DNA of 64,000 bases from Corythucha ciliata (lineage: Eukaryota > Arthropoda > Insecta > Hemiptera > Tingidae). A program made the position numbers and the translations under genes. This document shows, piece by piece, positions 43,670-56,239 of the stretch. The DNA lies in the NCBI GenBank assembly GCA_038030265.1, contig CM075942.1, positions 48,326,751-48,390,750 of the forward strand. The letters are read 5' to 3'. The notes below the pieces were generated by a model. The model did not search any database, was not told where the DNA came from, and was given only the letters and a program-made list of their open reading frames with translations. How positions within the stretch are numbered: position 1 is the stretch's first letter; each line of letters opens with the position of its first letter.

Positions 43670-44240
43670 AGCCCAGCAATCAAAAAATAGTCAACTCGTC
43701 AGTTTCTTGTGTAAATCGTCAGCGTTAAGGGCATAGAACGCCCGTTTTGTGAGCAAATCATCAGTTACATGGGAAAATAGCCAGTTTCATGGGCAAATCA
43801 CAAGTTTTATAGGCATTAACAGTCACTTTCGTAGACAAATTGTCAGTTTCGTGTGACATTATCGCATCAGGTTTCGGGGAAAAATCATTGGTTTCGTTGG
43901 ATAATCGTTAGCTTCGAGATCGAATCGTCAGTTTAATGAGCGATTCGTCAGTTTCATGAGCAAAATCGTCAGCTTCGTAGGCCAAAAAGAAGCTAGTTTC
44001 GTGGGCAGAGTCTCAATTTCGTGGGTAAATCTCCAGATTCACGGGCGGGCCGTTAGTTTCCAGGTCAAATCATCAGTTTCGCGGACAAAAATCGTCAGTT
44101 TCGTTGGAAAATTGTCAGTTACGTGAGAACATTTTCATTTTCGTGGTCAAATCGCCAGTCATGAAACAACTTTCATGAGAAAATGGTCAAATCGGAGGGC
44201 AAATCGTCAGTTTCTTGAGCAGAGAACGCCAGTTTCGTGG
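43670..44240. repeat. Degenerate ~27 bp repeats (GTCAGTTTCGTGGGCAAAT flavour)
   Basis: About twenty units of (C/T)GTCAGTTTC(G/A)TG(G/A)GCAAAT with substitutions and small indels, head to tail. At first sight this resembles a repeat-spacer array, but no part is constant enough. Confidence 0.88.
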
Positions 44241-44624
44241 ATAGGGTGTGGGTGGAGGGTAAAAGGTTTTGAGATAATGGGGATGTGGGGTGTCCATTTT
44301 CATTTAATTTCAAGCCGGATCAAGCTACATGGATGAATAATAAACCAATGTTTAAAATTTGCAGCGTTTTTTGAATGCGACCCCCCCCCACCCATTACCA
44401 CGGTGTTGGCTGTTGAGAATGCCTAACTCGATGAATTGAGTTTTTAAAGAGCCAAGCCATTGACGTTGTTTTTTTTTCAGTTAGTTAAGGGGGAGTTGTA
44501 CATGTGTTTCCTCAACCGGCGTTACGTAAATTATCGCCGTAGATCTGCACTAATCCTGGATTTTAAGGTCTCATTTTAATCTCCAGATAATTCTTCATGC
44601 CCGTTAAATCTTCATTTCTCATAT

Positions 44625-44715
44625 GTAGAGGTTTTTTCAAGGGACCGAGCATTTACTACGAATTATAGGGAACTACGAATTATAGAGGTCCGAATTATCG
44701 AAGTTCTACTGTATT
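44625..44715 (-). mobile_element. Pogo/Tigger-like terminal fragment
   Basis: On the minus strand ACAGTAGAACTTCGATAATT is followed by two CTATAATTCGTAGT-like words and ends in TGCTCGGTCCCTTG. CAGTAGAAC(C/T)TC..TAATTCG subrepeats are typical ends of pogo/Tigger elements (Tc1/mariner superfamily). Only one end is present. Confidence 0.65.
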
Positions 44716-47700
44716 TCATCCATGAAACAACTGTAACCCCCCCCCCCCCAATCGCGGAGCTTCTTTGGGATGGTCCCTTGTTTCTACATCGAACCGTCAC
44801 GTGGTCAACCATGCTATTCGGTCAAGTTTCCCATCAGCTCGAAAATTGAGACAAGCACGGAGCTCACGGGAATATTCGCGTAGGAACCGAGGGGGCTCGG
44901 TTATTCTACGATGTCAATCTGTTCGGAGCAAAGTCAAGGGAAGGACTACCGGTGGGGATTGATACTCAAAGATGGATGATTAGTCGTGAAGGGCTAGCAT
45001 TGATGATTATGAGTTGATTGATTGATTGATGATTGAAGGAGGATTGAATAATGGAGGGAGAAGAAATAAAGATTGAAAAAGGATAGCTGATCGGAGGAAA
45101 AATGATGATTGAGAGTAATGATTAAGATTTAGGTTAAGATAAAGATAACATGGACGTGCGAGTTTTATTTCACATTTTTCGACGAGCGCGCCCATGTTCC
45201 CTTCAACCAGCATGAAATCGGAGCATGAAATCTTTAATCATCAATGGTCACTCAATTTTAAATCCTCCTTCAATCATTCGTCTTCGTTCGATCGTGAATC
45301 CTCCTTCAATCTTCAACCTTAAATCCTCATTCAAATCCCAGACACCACTCCTCCTTCAAACATCACTCCTCCTTCAATCATCAATCCTTCATAATTCTTC
45401 TTTGAAAATCAGCAATAATGAATCTAAAACAACAACCTTCAATCATCAACCCTTAAAAATGAACTCTTCATCAACACCTAAAATCAGTCTAAAACACATA
45501 AAACCTAAAAAATAAACCTCATTTTTACATCTTTTAGCTTTTCGGGGTACGGTGGCCCAACCCGAGAACTGTGGGGAAATGCTACTGATTTTTGGGGGTG
45601 AGACCCAAATACTTATATCCCTACGGAGTACGGAAATCGGCGGTTTTCATCCTTTTTCGAGGGTTTACCCGGGGGTGGTGGTGGGGGGGTGGATCATCAG
45701 TTTCCTGGCCCCTAATATCGGTGTCACATTAGCAGCCTCAATATGTTAGATACTTAGTTCTGAAGGCCCGGGGACCGATCAATCAACAGCTGTACGCGTC
45801 CGGTCCTAGTTTTGTTCGTTTGGCAGGGGGAAGGGGGCGTATAGGTATCTCACTGTTAAAAGAGCCTGGGGCTTTTAATTTGAAATGATGCGCACATCTT
45901 TCCCAGGTTTCCATATGGGGAAATTTCGTCGCACTCTCTAACTCTCCAGCCCGTAGGCAGTGACTTACGTACGCTTTAGAGCGGGGCGGCGAATTTAAAA
46001 GCATTTTCGATGAATTCATAGTTATGGGGTGGTCAAAAATAGTGAGGCAGGGTGGGTCATTATAGTAGCCGTTTCGGTATATCCATAAAAAGAAGTCAAA
46101 TAGTGGGAATAAACCTTGAAAAAAATACGTTCGGGTTTTAGTTACTCCTTTTCAAAATGAAGTTTTATTGCCACTTATTTACGTCATCGCCAATCTATTT
46201 TTTTTATTCGGCGAAATACTTCAAACTTCTCTTTCCATATACCAACCCCCCCACCATATACTTTTCTTTCTAATCTGTTTTTACAAAGAACTGACATCAA
46301 ACAACGACCTCGAAAAAATTCACAAAGCACTTAAGCCTTCTTTTCCTCCTCCTCCCCATCGCTTCTCCCACAATCTGTTAGCCCTTTCCGACGTTGTTGT
46401 TGAAGAACGGGCCGCGATAAATTATTGGCCGTTTCTTCGTTCGCCCACGGTCCCGAACATACTCAAGGCCTTTTACCCCTCATTCACTTTCTTTGTCTGG
46501 CTGAGGGTGCTTAAAAAAAAAATGTTGCTGGGTGGGGAGAGGGATTAGAGACCCTTAAAAAAAGTGTTCTCGGACGTCGGTGCGAGGGCTTCTCTCACTT
46601 TAGGGTGTCTCACGGAAAAAAGAAAGAAAAAAAGTGTGATTATTTTTCGATTTAGACCGTTTTTAAGAGGTTGGATCACAGTGAGGACTGACCGTGAAGT
46701 GGAAATAATTTGAGGAAAAGTGACATTTTTTTTGAATGAGATGCATATCCCTTCATTTTTTTTCTATTCACACAGAAGCGTCCAAAACGAGGGAAGACGC
46801 CCGCAGCATGGTATATATCACTTCTTTGGGAATTAGGACAGTGGTACATCACTCGTATAATTCACATCTCTTGGCTGGAAGGCCAACTCTTGGCGGGGGG
46901 GGGGGGGTTCAACTTTGTAGTTAAATATCTCGTACTACAAATTTCCCAGTGGGGTGTTGTGTGGTGTGTGAGAGAGGGGGTGGAGAGAAACCAGCAGCAC
47001 CGCAAGCTCTCATCTCCTTTCTTAGCCAAGCTGTAAATTACTTGAAATGGAAAAAAAAAAAAAAAAAAAAAAAAAAAAGAAAGAAGAAGCCTTCTCCATC
47101 CCAATCCACTCAATTCATCAATACCTTTCAAGACATAAAAGCAACGTGATATTACGACCGGTAAGACGGATATCTCTCAAAACCCGGCAATCATAGGTAC
47201 CGGTAGAGAAGATCACGACCTTCAGAAATCCCTCCGTGTATTTTCTTCGCGAAAAACCGCAAAACTTAAAAAAAAAACATAACAAGAACAGCCACTTATC
47301 TATCCATGAAAAGATATTTCCTAGTAATTTAATTTGTATTATTTACGCCTTGAATTTACTACTCTCCTTTTGAGCTACCAAACTGTTTTTTTCTCCTCAA
47401 AAACTTAAGGTGTGTTCTCTGCGTGGGTTTTAGGTTCAACGTGCCGCGATCTTTACCCATATCGTAAAAACAACTGAATCATAAAATAAACTTCGTTGAG
47501 TTACATGTTAATCTAGTCGTAAAAAGTACAAGAAAAAATAATTAACAATTTTATTACGGAACGTTTATTACACTGTGATATCGGAACCTTCTCACGAGCC
47601 GGCTCATGCTCTTGGAGGAGGAGGGAAGGGTGCGCGAAAATGTCGCCTTTAAATCGCGGGTGGCTATTTTTTTTCTGTAATAAAATGTGAGCTTGGAGGA

Positions 47701-48770
47701 TTACATAGTGGTATTAAACTCAACATTCCTAGCTCGTTTCCCACCCCTCTTCTCACCATTTCATCTCTTCGCGATGATAAAAAAAAATCTGTGGATTCAA
47801 GAAAATTCCTTCGACCCCTCTCGCCTACCCTTGGGGCAAAAACAGAAAGGCCCTCAATCCTCGGATCTTAGAAAAAAAAACTCTTAAGCAGTTATTACCC
47901 AACACTCTAACACATTAGAAAGGATGGTAAAATCATAGGGGACAGGATCAAAAACAAAAACAACAAAAAAACACCCCTTGAATGAACTTTCCGTGCGTCT
48001 CCATTAAGGGGAATGAGTGATGTGAAACGCGGCAACGCCTCCGGGGGAGATTTGCACTCACGAGTTAAGACGAAGAAAAGAGACCCTTCCGAGATTTACA
48101 GTGTCTTAACGCCTTGTAAAGTTTTTAGAATTTTTCGTTGAGCCCTCTAAAAAAACAGGTGTGTGGTGGGAGGTGAGGGGGTTATTGAAATAGGGCGGAG
48201 TTTTATGGGTGATTTCAAATCACGGCCCCTCGCGTTCACCGCGATTAATTATTTTTTCTTATTTATGAGTTTCCTTCTAGACGCTCTCCGTTATAATCTC
48301 GAACTCGATTTTTTTTTTTGTCAATCGCTAAGGCATTCCATCCATCTTGATAAACGATGGAGAAAAAAAAAGGCTTTAAAAACCCTGTGATACCGTCGAC
48401 ACGGATTACTCACTCGAGCTAATTGAGCGTGACCCCCCCCCCCCTCACAAACCACGAAGAGTCCAGTTATCAAATAATGTCTTTTGGATGGCGACAGATC
48501 AATTGTGCGGGTTTTCTCGGAGCTTTCAGGTTGCTAACAAGTTTTTGCGGTTGTGTTTGAGGGCTCAAACAATAGATTTTTTTTATTTGACGATAGGAAA
48601 ACATACGTAGTCAAATTATGATTCGTGGTGGAAGGGGGGCGGTGGCTTTAATAGTCCAACCCCCAAAATCAGAGGCAGGCCTTTACGTATTGGGCCCTGG
48701 GGCGGAAACCTCACAATCGGGCCACTTACCCTGAGGCGAGACCCGCTCGATTATAGGACACTAAAGACGT
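44716..48770. other. Mostly unique DNA, no gene seen
   Basis: Contains the GATTGAAGGAGG-type repeats (45000-45480), several homopolymers (C at 44738-44748, G at 46896-46906, A at 47049-47078, C at 48433-48443) and open frames without domains. A CAGAGGCAGGCC word with a G/C-rich continuation at about 48671 resembles a hAT-type end. Confidence 0.4.
45000..45480. repeat. Diverging ATTGAAGGAGGA repeats
   Basis: GATTGATTGATGATTGAAGG and related words at 45012-45060 face CCTCCTTCAATCAT-type words repeated at about 45260-45390 in the opposite sense, around a unique centre (45130-45220). Confidence 0.6.
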
Positions 48771-49580
48771 TTCTCGTTCCCACTGTAAACACTCAAGATG
48801 CTTAACACTAAAATTGCGCAAAAAGGAACATAATTCGTACGTAGCGTTCAGTTATGGTGTTTTATCAATTTAAGCTTCTAAACAGCGTATACTTCGTCAA
48901 TTTAAGTTGCCTCAAGAAACCAAAAACTCTCAATTTTAGCCGTATACCTTAGCGCTTCTTCTTAATCATAGCTCCAAATTGAAAATTTTCCCAATTTTAT
49001 CCATGAAGTAGGGCTTTTTCTCAGAATCAGACGAAAATTAGCGTTTTACTACATTTAAGCCCCAATTTATGGTTTTTTATTTCACTTGCCATGATTTTGG
49101 GCTAAAAATTCTCCAACAATAGTACCTTCCTATAGCCTATTCCTAGGAAAATGCCCCTACGAACTGCGAATTAGCGATTTCGTCAACTTTCTTGAAAGTT
49201 TCAACGAGAATGAGATGCATTTTCTCGATTTTGGCCTCAAATGGCAATTTTTAACCTCGAATCATATTTGTTCTTTAATTTTTAATTTATTATTATTTTT
49301 TTTAATTTTAAATTTTTAATTTTAATGCGAACTATAGCGTTTTTTCAATTTTAGTCACGGCGTTCTCCTAAATTCACGAATACGCAAGTTCCCAAATTCA
49401 GCTGAGAAAGCTTGCTTTTCTCGATTGCAGCTTTACTATCGTTTAGAGTTTTTTCGATTAAGGCTCGTTTCACACTTGCGTTTTTTAAAGCTGTGAATCA
49501 GCGTTCTTTCCAAATTTATGCCTCAAATTAACGCTCTTTCTTAAAATCAATTTTACAGAGTTTCCACTTTCAAAAAATTT
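48771..49580. repeat. Degenerate ~30-40 bp repeats (CAATTTTAGCC..TTAGCG flavour)
   Basis: Units such as TCAATTTTAGCCGTATACCT, GAAAATTAGCGTTTTACTAC and GAACTATAGCGTTTTTTCAA in a loose array. Same flavour as 54040-55930 and 57950-58740. Confidence 0.65.
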
Positions 49581-50935
49581 AATTTTCCGGCTTTGACCGT
49601 TGTAATAATTAATTTCATGGATTTGGCTCATTCAGAGACCAATTTCGCACGCTTGGCTCTTTCAGGAAATCAATTTCTAAGGTTCTCTGTAGAGTTTGAT
49701 TATCCAAAACACAATTTCCCTCGTTTCGTCCCTTCGAAAGACACGTTTTTGTACGCTTGGACCATGGGTGTTTGTCCAGTCAGAGTTTATCGGCTTCAAA
49801 CCTTCAACAGGAACCAATTTTGTCGGCCTGACTCTTCAAAAAACAAATTTCTTGGCTTTGCCTCCACACGAAAAACGAATTTCGCGGGTGTGACTCGGAA
49901 AGTTTAATTTTTGTGGCTTAGCTAATGCAAAAATCAAAACCAATTGTGTGAAGTTTGCTCTTGAAGAATCCATTTCTCGGGCTTAGCTCATTAAAAAAAA
50001 AAATCCAGAGAACCAACCATTGTGATTTGTCTCTTCAAAAATCCAATTTCACGGGTTATACTCTTTCAGAAAATCAACTAAGCTACGAGTACGCGTACTT
50101 GGCTCCCAAAAAACACTTGAGTTCGACTCGCTAGAAAAATAAAACTATTAAGCCACTTCAAAACCCAATTTCGTATGTTTGGCGCCAAAGATGGCTGCGC
50201 CCTGTCAGATTCTTGCAGCGTACACTCATGAAAGTTTGTCACTGCTTACTGGAAGGAGGAGGGCGTGTACTCGAAGCTGGAACCGTCCCTAACCTATGAA
50301 CTGCCTTGTGATGGGCTGTCCTTCGACAGGCTCAGTTTTCGCCGTCGCCTTCTTTGCTGCTTTTACGCTTCCCCCCCCCCTTTCCCATAACTGACGGTCA
50401 TGGGGAAAAGTCCGAAACTTGACTTATGAACTGGTCTTGCGAGGAGTTGTAAGAAAGCCAGTTAATGAGGCCAACAACAGATGGGGTTTTCACCCCTTTA
50501 AAACCTGATTTCGTGGATTTGGCGCGTAAAGAAAACAAATTCGCGGGTTTGACGTTTGACCCATTCAAAACCAACATTTTGCTGACCCACAGAACCTAAT
50601 TTTGCGAGTGTCACTCATTCAAAAAGATTATTCCGCACGATTGACTGCCTGAAAAGCCAATTTAGTGGAGTGACTTAATAAAAAAAAAAAACAATTTCAC
50701 GAGTTGTAGGTCTTTCAAAACAGCAATTCCGTAGGTTAAGCTATTTCCAAGTCCAAACGAGGGTTTGCCGCTTACGAACCCAATTTCGTGGTTATGACCA
50801 ATTAGAACCAATTCTGGCTTTGTCTCCCCGAAAAAAAGAAGTTCCACCGTTTTAGCTCTTTCACAAAACCAAATTTTGCGGTTTTGGAACTCCAGAAACT
50901 AATTTCGCTAACTAACTTCACGGACTTTACACCCA
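49581..50935. repeat. Degenerate ~45 bp repeats (ACCAATTTCGCACGCTTGGC flavour)
   Basis: Units like GACCAATTTCGCACGCTTGG, AACCAATTTTGTCGGCCTGA, AACGAATTTCGCGGGTGTGA and AACCCAATTTCGTGGTTATG. Interrupted by unique sequence at about 50190-50480. Same flavour as 35400-36320. Confidence 0.8.
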
Positions 50936-53900
50936 TTGAGCATTGACCGACCGCGGCCGTGGTCCGTCAAAAAATTCGAGCGGCTCCCATGAAAACGTGC
51001 GCAAAGTAGCCAAAATCAGTGGCATCACGATGAGAACCCTTTCAGCAGCTCGTATGATCAACAAACCTGTCTCGATTTTTCAAATTTCCCCCGTGCAGAG
51101 AAACCCATTGATCATATATGCAGTTTCACCAAATTTTAAGTGTTGGCCATGTTTTCGAAGTTATTTCGATTTGACCGGTGCGTGGCTCATAAGTCCCTCG
51201 AACGATGACAAACTAACCGGTGCAGCCGATTTACGCCATACCACGAGTAAGTGACCTACCAGCTCCCTTTGAAAATTGGCCAAACAACGAGCGTGCTGAT
51301 AGATTTACATATATCTATTTTACCGAATACGATGTCAGAAACCGAAAAATCCTGTGCGACGGTATCAATTATCATTAATTTGATTATTTGAAGAAGGAAG
51401 CCTCCCAAAAATTGAAAGAATGTATGAGGAGGTGGGGAGGTCCTCCAGTCTAATTAACACGAGACTTGAAAATCACCCCCCCTCCGCCTTCCCATTCCTG
51501 TTAAACCGTTAAAACTCAACGCGACGTAATCTCAAGCGCATAAATGTATATTTTCTCGTTTGTTAAAAAGACGCTATTCCGAGCGGATCATGAATATTTA
51601 AATTAAAGGCCGGGAGATTTTTTTGTGATCATGAAGGTATGGTTGGGTGGGGTGGTGGGGGATCATTGTCGTTTGGGTTCTAAATCATGAAAATGTTCAT
51701 CGAAGAAGAAGGGCGACCATTTCAAAAGTAAATGTTTACTGCTTTTGAGTACATTTATTATGGATAAAGAGCTATAGTGGGGGGGATACAAGAATGGTTT
51801 GGTTGGGGGGAGGGCTATGGATGAACCTACCTACTCGAGGCAATAAAAATTGTCGTTAATTCTCCCACAACTGAGACCGGCTAGCCTCCCATGGTTTCTC
51901 GGTGTGCTCTTGAGAAATAAAAAAATACTGCCTCATTTAATTTGCAGTTTGCCTTTTGTTGCACTAGACCTCCCCTCGCACACACCGTCCTCACCATTCA
52001 CAGTGTCTACTTTAATTCTCTTTAACCTCACGGCAAACGGTTGGAACAAGAATTGTGTTTTTCGTTCACGCATTTCAGTATTTTCAATGGAGGGTTGACA
52101 GCTATTGAAATTGAAAAAAAGAGGAAAAGTCGATATAGCTTTGATGATATCTTGATGAAGTAACTGTAGCGAAGAATGACAAAAAAAAAAGTTCATGGCG
52201 TTCCCTTGTGAAGGGGTGTGAGCGAAAAAAAGAAACGGATCCTTGGTAAATGGTGCTAAATGCGAAGTCTCTGTGACGCTATTTTCTTTCTTATTTTTTT
52301 TTTTCAAAGAAAGAAGTGTGAGACTGTCGTAATGATTTTAAAGCGGAAGAAACCCCCTAGGCGTCACTCGGCTCACACACGAAAATGACACACGCGAGTT
52401 TCGCCTTTCGAACTCCCGAAACTCGAGAAAATTATGAAATAATTACGGGTCCCTGAAAAGTTCGCTTAGTGAAAGTGACTAGGACTATAAATCTACGAGA
52501 AATTTCACTATAATAGCCCTAAATAAAAACATCATTTCGAGCGGGCTTAATTGTTGATTATATCTCCGCGGTTTGTTTTTTGTTTGTCGATCCTATTACG
52601 AAATAAATGAGAATTCGTTATTTTGATTTAATTGACCTAGAAAATATAATTTATGCTGCCAATTTTTTTATATTATAAAGAACATCCCCTGCGGCCAAAT
52701 TTCCTGTTTTACAGTGTTTAATTTGACACTAAAAGGAACGAGGGAGGGGGATCTTAAATTACTTTTTACTCCTCCAAAAACTATCCTCCAGGGGTTGTTG
52801 AGTATAAAAACTTCTGTTTAGTGACATTTCCAGTGTATATAATTGTCCTCTCAATTTTTACCCTTCGTGATGAAACAGCACAAAAACCCTATAACAGGAC
52901 GAGAATACATGAATACAACAAGATTCGTTCTCGGTTTGCGGTCAAGGGTATCGACAAACAAAATGACCATTACAGTCCAAATAAGGAACATTCTGTGGTG
53001 AGTTATAAAACTCGGCGAAAGAAAAAAAAAATTCTGATGAAAAATGAGTTGTTGGCAATGCCTCCCCTCTCTGCCCTTTATCTTAAAAGTCGTCACTATA
53101 AATGGGACTTCACTTCGAGCCGCCGGCACGACTTATAGAAAAGCCTCCATATGGTCTTGGTGAAAAACTGCCACGGTTCAGTAGTTAGTCGGTTTAATTG
53201 ACCGGCCGTTAAAAAAAAAAGTGTCTTTTTGTTTAGCCGCCGTTTGCCCCTCGACTGTTAAAAAGGGTGGCGCTCTTTAAATAAAAATGTTCATTTAAAT
53301 AAGGACAAACATATGGTGATGAGAGGGGGATGGTATAAGGAGAATGACCCGTGATCGTGAGGAATGGAATGACCGGGTATAGTGGAGGACCGATTTAATT
53401 GAAGAGAAAGGTGCATAAGGTCAACTTTGCTATTAGCTTCTTCCACTCCCCACCCTACCAATGACTAGAAGCCTTCTTCTTACACTGACACCCCGTGCGG
53501 AACTCGGAATGCGAAAAGGCAAGTGCCATTGCGGTGATATTTTGCTCCTGGCATCCTCAGAGGGATAGAGAGAAAAAAACAACAACATGGAGGAAGGGGG
53601 ATTATCAGGCGATCGAAATTGATATTTTTTTTTATAAAAAAAAAAAATTGTGGTGGCTTCAGGCGTAAACACTGGGAGCCTTTTTAACGCCATTTTGGCA
53701 GTCCTAACTCGGGCGTTACTTAAGCGTTATAGAAGCTGGAAAAATTTCATTGTTTTTACCTTATAACGGTTTTAAAATTGGTCTCTCCTCGCCAGCAAAA
53801 AAAACTCCGCTTTACTCACATTGGGCCCATAATTCACGTTTTCCGAATTGGTCAAAGAGGCGGGACGAAAGTCACAGGAAATTGGCAATTATTCCCCAAA

Positions 53901-54040
53901 AAACTGACATTATAATCGTCTTCAGATCGTTTCGTGAAATGTACAACGCTCAACCCAGTGGTGAACCTACACCAATCGGAGCCAGGGGTGGAAATATAGT
54001 ATAATATGCGGCCTCACAGTAACTAAATAGACAAGGAATA
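50936..54040. other. Unique DNA, no gene seen
   Basis: Open frames of up to 124 codons occur (for example 50943-51254 plus, 51933-52307 minus), none with a recognisable domain. A CAGTGGTGAACCTACACC word at 53956 resembles the hAT-type end at 57867. No repeat arrays. Confidence 0.4.
53956..54000 (+). mobile_element. Solo hAT-type end
   Basis: CAGTGGTGAACCTACACCAA followed by a G-rich word (GGAGCCAGGGGTGG). It shares its layout with 57867 and with CAG(N)GGCGGA(T/C)C ends of hAT elements. No right end found. Confidence 0.45.
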
Positions 54041-54239
54041 TACACAATTTCACCTAGCGCAATAAATTACTGCTTATCCTCAATTTGAGTAATAAAATTT
54101 CTTCCTGAAACTACATATTGAAGATGTCTTATAATTTTAGCTGCGAATAAGCTCGTTTCCTAGATTTTGCCATGAATTATAGATTTTTCTCAATTTACTT
54201 AAATAGTATTGACCAATATGGGCAAAAAAACACAGACAA

Positions 54240-54300
54240 TCACTTAAGCTGCGACGTTTCGTCGACTTCTTCAGGCATTATATTTCAATACCAATTATCA
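54240..54300 (-). ncRNA. Hammerhead-like motif
   Basis: On the minus strand CTGAAGAAGTCGACGAAACG is followed by TCGC. CTGA(N)GA, then GAAA, then a palindromic ACGT and a GTC site correspond to the conserved core of hammerhead ribozymes of Penelope-like and related retroelements. Stem II is minimal and stem I only about 3 bp, so activity is doubtful. Confidence 0.3.
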
Positions 54301-54498
54301 ATTAAATAGATAATAGATTTTTCTCATTTTTAGCCGCTTTAAGTTTCTCACAATTTTAGCAACGAATGGACTTTTTTTATCAATTTTATAGTCACGAATT
54401 AACGATTTTTTCACTTTCAGCAGCGTATCAGCGTTTTCATCAATTTGGGCATATGTTCCTACATTCAGCAGATGAGTAAAACTTTACATCGTGATTTA

Positions 54499-54635
54499 GG
54501 CCCGTATTCATAGTCGTCACTTGAGTAGAGTTTTTACTTATTTCGATTCAAAACAGATGACACACTTAGTAGAACGACCGATTTGAAGCCATTTAAGCAA
54601 ATACTCAGCTTGAGTGACGTCTATGAATACGGCCC
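54499..54635. mobile_element. 137 bp MITE, TTA target duplication
   Basis: Ends GGCCCGTATTCATAGTCGTC and the complement of GACGTCTATGAATACGGCCC; TTA at 54496-54498 and 54636-54638. GGCC(C)GTATTCATAG ends with TTA are typical of widespread Harbinger-type MITEs. Confidence 0.92.
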
Positions 54636-54661
54636 TTAGCCTTCCCTCACATTCATCATGT

Positions 54662-54967
54662 GTTAGTTTTGTAACATAATCCATTGATGGGTCCATCGAT
54701 GAATTTAGGAACACTTAGCGGGAATTTAGGAAAATTAACGCAATCTCCAATTTTAGCCGCGAAATATCGCTCATTTCTCAATATTTCCCGTGAATCAGTA
54801 AATGTTTCAGTTTTGGCAGATTTCAGCCGTAAAGTTGACTTTGGTCCGACCATTTTCTGAAGCTTTTTCTCAATATCAATTTCAGCTCAAAATGAGCACT
54901 TTTATTTTTAGGGCGTGTTCCTAAATTCATCGATGGACCCATCGATAAAGGTTACAAAACTAATGGT
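54662..54967. mobile_element. Foldback with ~55 bp arms
   Basis: Arms 54662-54716 and 54911-54967 are inverted copies; both contain GTTTTGTAAC and GATGGGTCCATCGATGAATT. About 195 bp of the surrounding short-period repeat type lies between them. Confidence 0.75.
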
Positions 54968-55982
54968 GCTATTACACGTGAGAGTAAATCTCAGAGTTGA
55001 ACTCTCTGAGAGTGCCAGGTGTGGGCAGGCGGCAAGGGGGGAGAACTCTCTGGCCCGTTTAGACTGGCGAGTTAGCTTAACACATGATAAATGTGAGAAA
55101 AGGCTCAATCACGATGGAAATTTCTACTCATCTGCTGAATTTAGGAACTCTCCTCATTTCGTTGAATTAGAGCTTTTAGGTTGCGTTCATCAATGCACTT
55201 ATTCTACAGACAAAGCTGGGATTAGTCTGGTTGCTATGGGCCTTTTTGTAAACTACTGTTTACAGTAGTGAGTAATGTGAAGTTATTCGACGGCAAGCAA
55301 TTCCATGGGATATCCAGTGATTGATAAACCCACCCTTATTCAATTTTGTTTGCAAAAAATAACCGGCAGATTACCGTTTTCTTTTTTCTCACTTTTGACT
55401 ATCACTTAAAAATTAGCAATTTTTAAATTTTTAGCTATAAGTAAGTGAATTTTCTTCCCACCAAGAATAGCACATCAGTAATTTTCCTAAGTTTTAGCTG
55501 TAAAAGGGCCTTCATAAACCTCGAATGAGCGCGATTTATTCTCAGTCAGGAAGTTGTTTCGAGGAACTGCAAATCAGCGCATTTCCTCCATTTTAGCCCC
55601 AAATCGTTTTTTTTTTTTTTTTTTTTTTGCTATTTTAGACACGAGTACTATAGCTCTTTTTCAAAACTTTGAGCGACGTACAGGTATTTGTCCAAGAAGA
55701 GTAAATGAACTTGTGTTCTCAATTTTAGCCTCCCATGAACTACATAATCTAGAAATTCGCCTGTGTATTTTCTCCAATTTGGCTGTGAAATTGCTTCCAG
55801 ACACCCACGAATTGGTAAATTTTTCCTATAATGTTAGCGTCAAATGAGGGGGTTTCTCAATTTTAGTCACATAACGATCTGCAGTGATTTTTCGCCCCGT
55901 GATTTCAACTACCGTTTTTGATCACTTCGGCACCAAAGTCAGGAGCCGCATTAAATTCCCCGTGCCAGCGACAAAGTTCAGA

Positions 55983-56233
55983 AATGCATGCATGAAACTG
56001 TAGCCGTAGGAGCCTACGTTGTCTGTCTTCCATCGTTGAGGTACGTTAGAAACGACCGGTTTCGGCTGCTCGCCATCTTCAGCGTCTGTAAGTACAACAG
56101 TACTTACAACAGTACAACAGTACTTACAGACGCTGAAGATGGCGAGCAGCCGAAACCGGTTCGTTTCTAACGCACCTCAACGAGGGAAGACAGACAACGT
56201 AGGCTCCTACGGCTACAGTTTCATGCATGCATT
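55983..56233. mobile_element. ~125-bp-arm palindromic foldback with hammerhead-like words
   Basis: Arms run from AATGCATGCATGAAACTGTA to its complement; the centre (about 56095-56125) is made of ACAGTACTTACA repeats. Each arm holds CTGAAGATGGCGAGCAGCC followed by GAAACCGGT(T/-)CG. The arms differ by one inserted T and a few bases. Confidence 0.88.
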
Positions 56234-56239
56234 ACCTAC

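Larger units (their letters stand above)
54040..55930. repeat. Degenerate ~30-40 bp repeats (TTTTAGCCGCGAAT flavour)
   Basis: Units such as TCATTTTTAGCCGCTTTAAG, CAATTTTAGCCGCGAAATAT and CTCAATTTTAGCCTCCCATG, in a long loose array broken by the inverted-repeat elements at 54499-54635 and 54662-54967 and unique DNA at 54970-55340. Confidence 0.65.

Noticed and set aside
43670..44240. CRISPR-like repeat-spacer pattern
   Set aside because: Eukaryotic context. Units diverge along their whole length and no constant repeat alternates with unique spacers.
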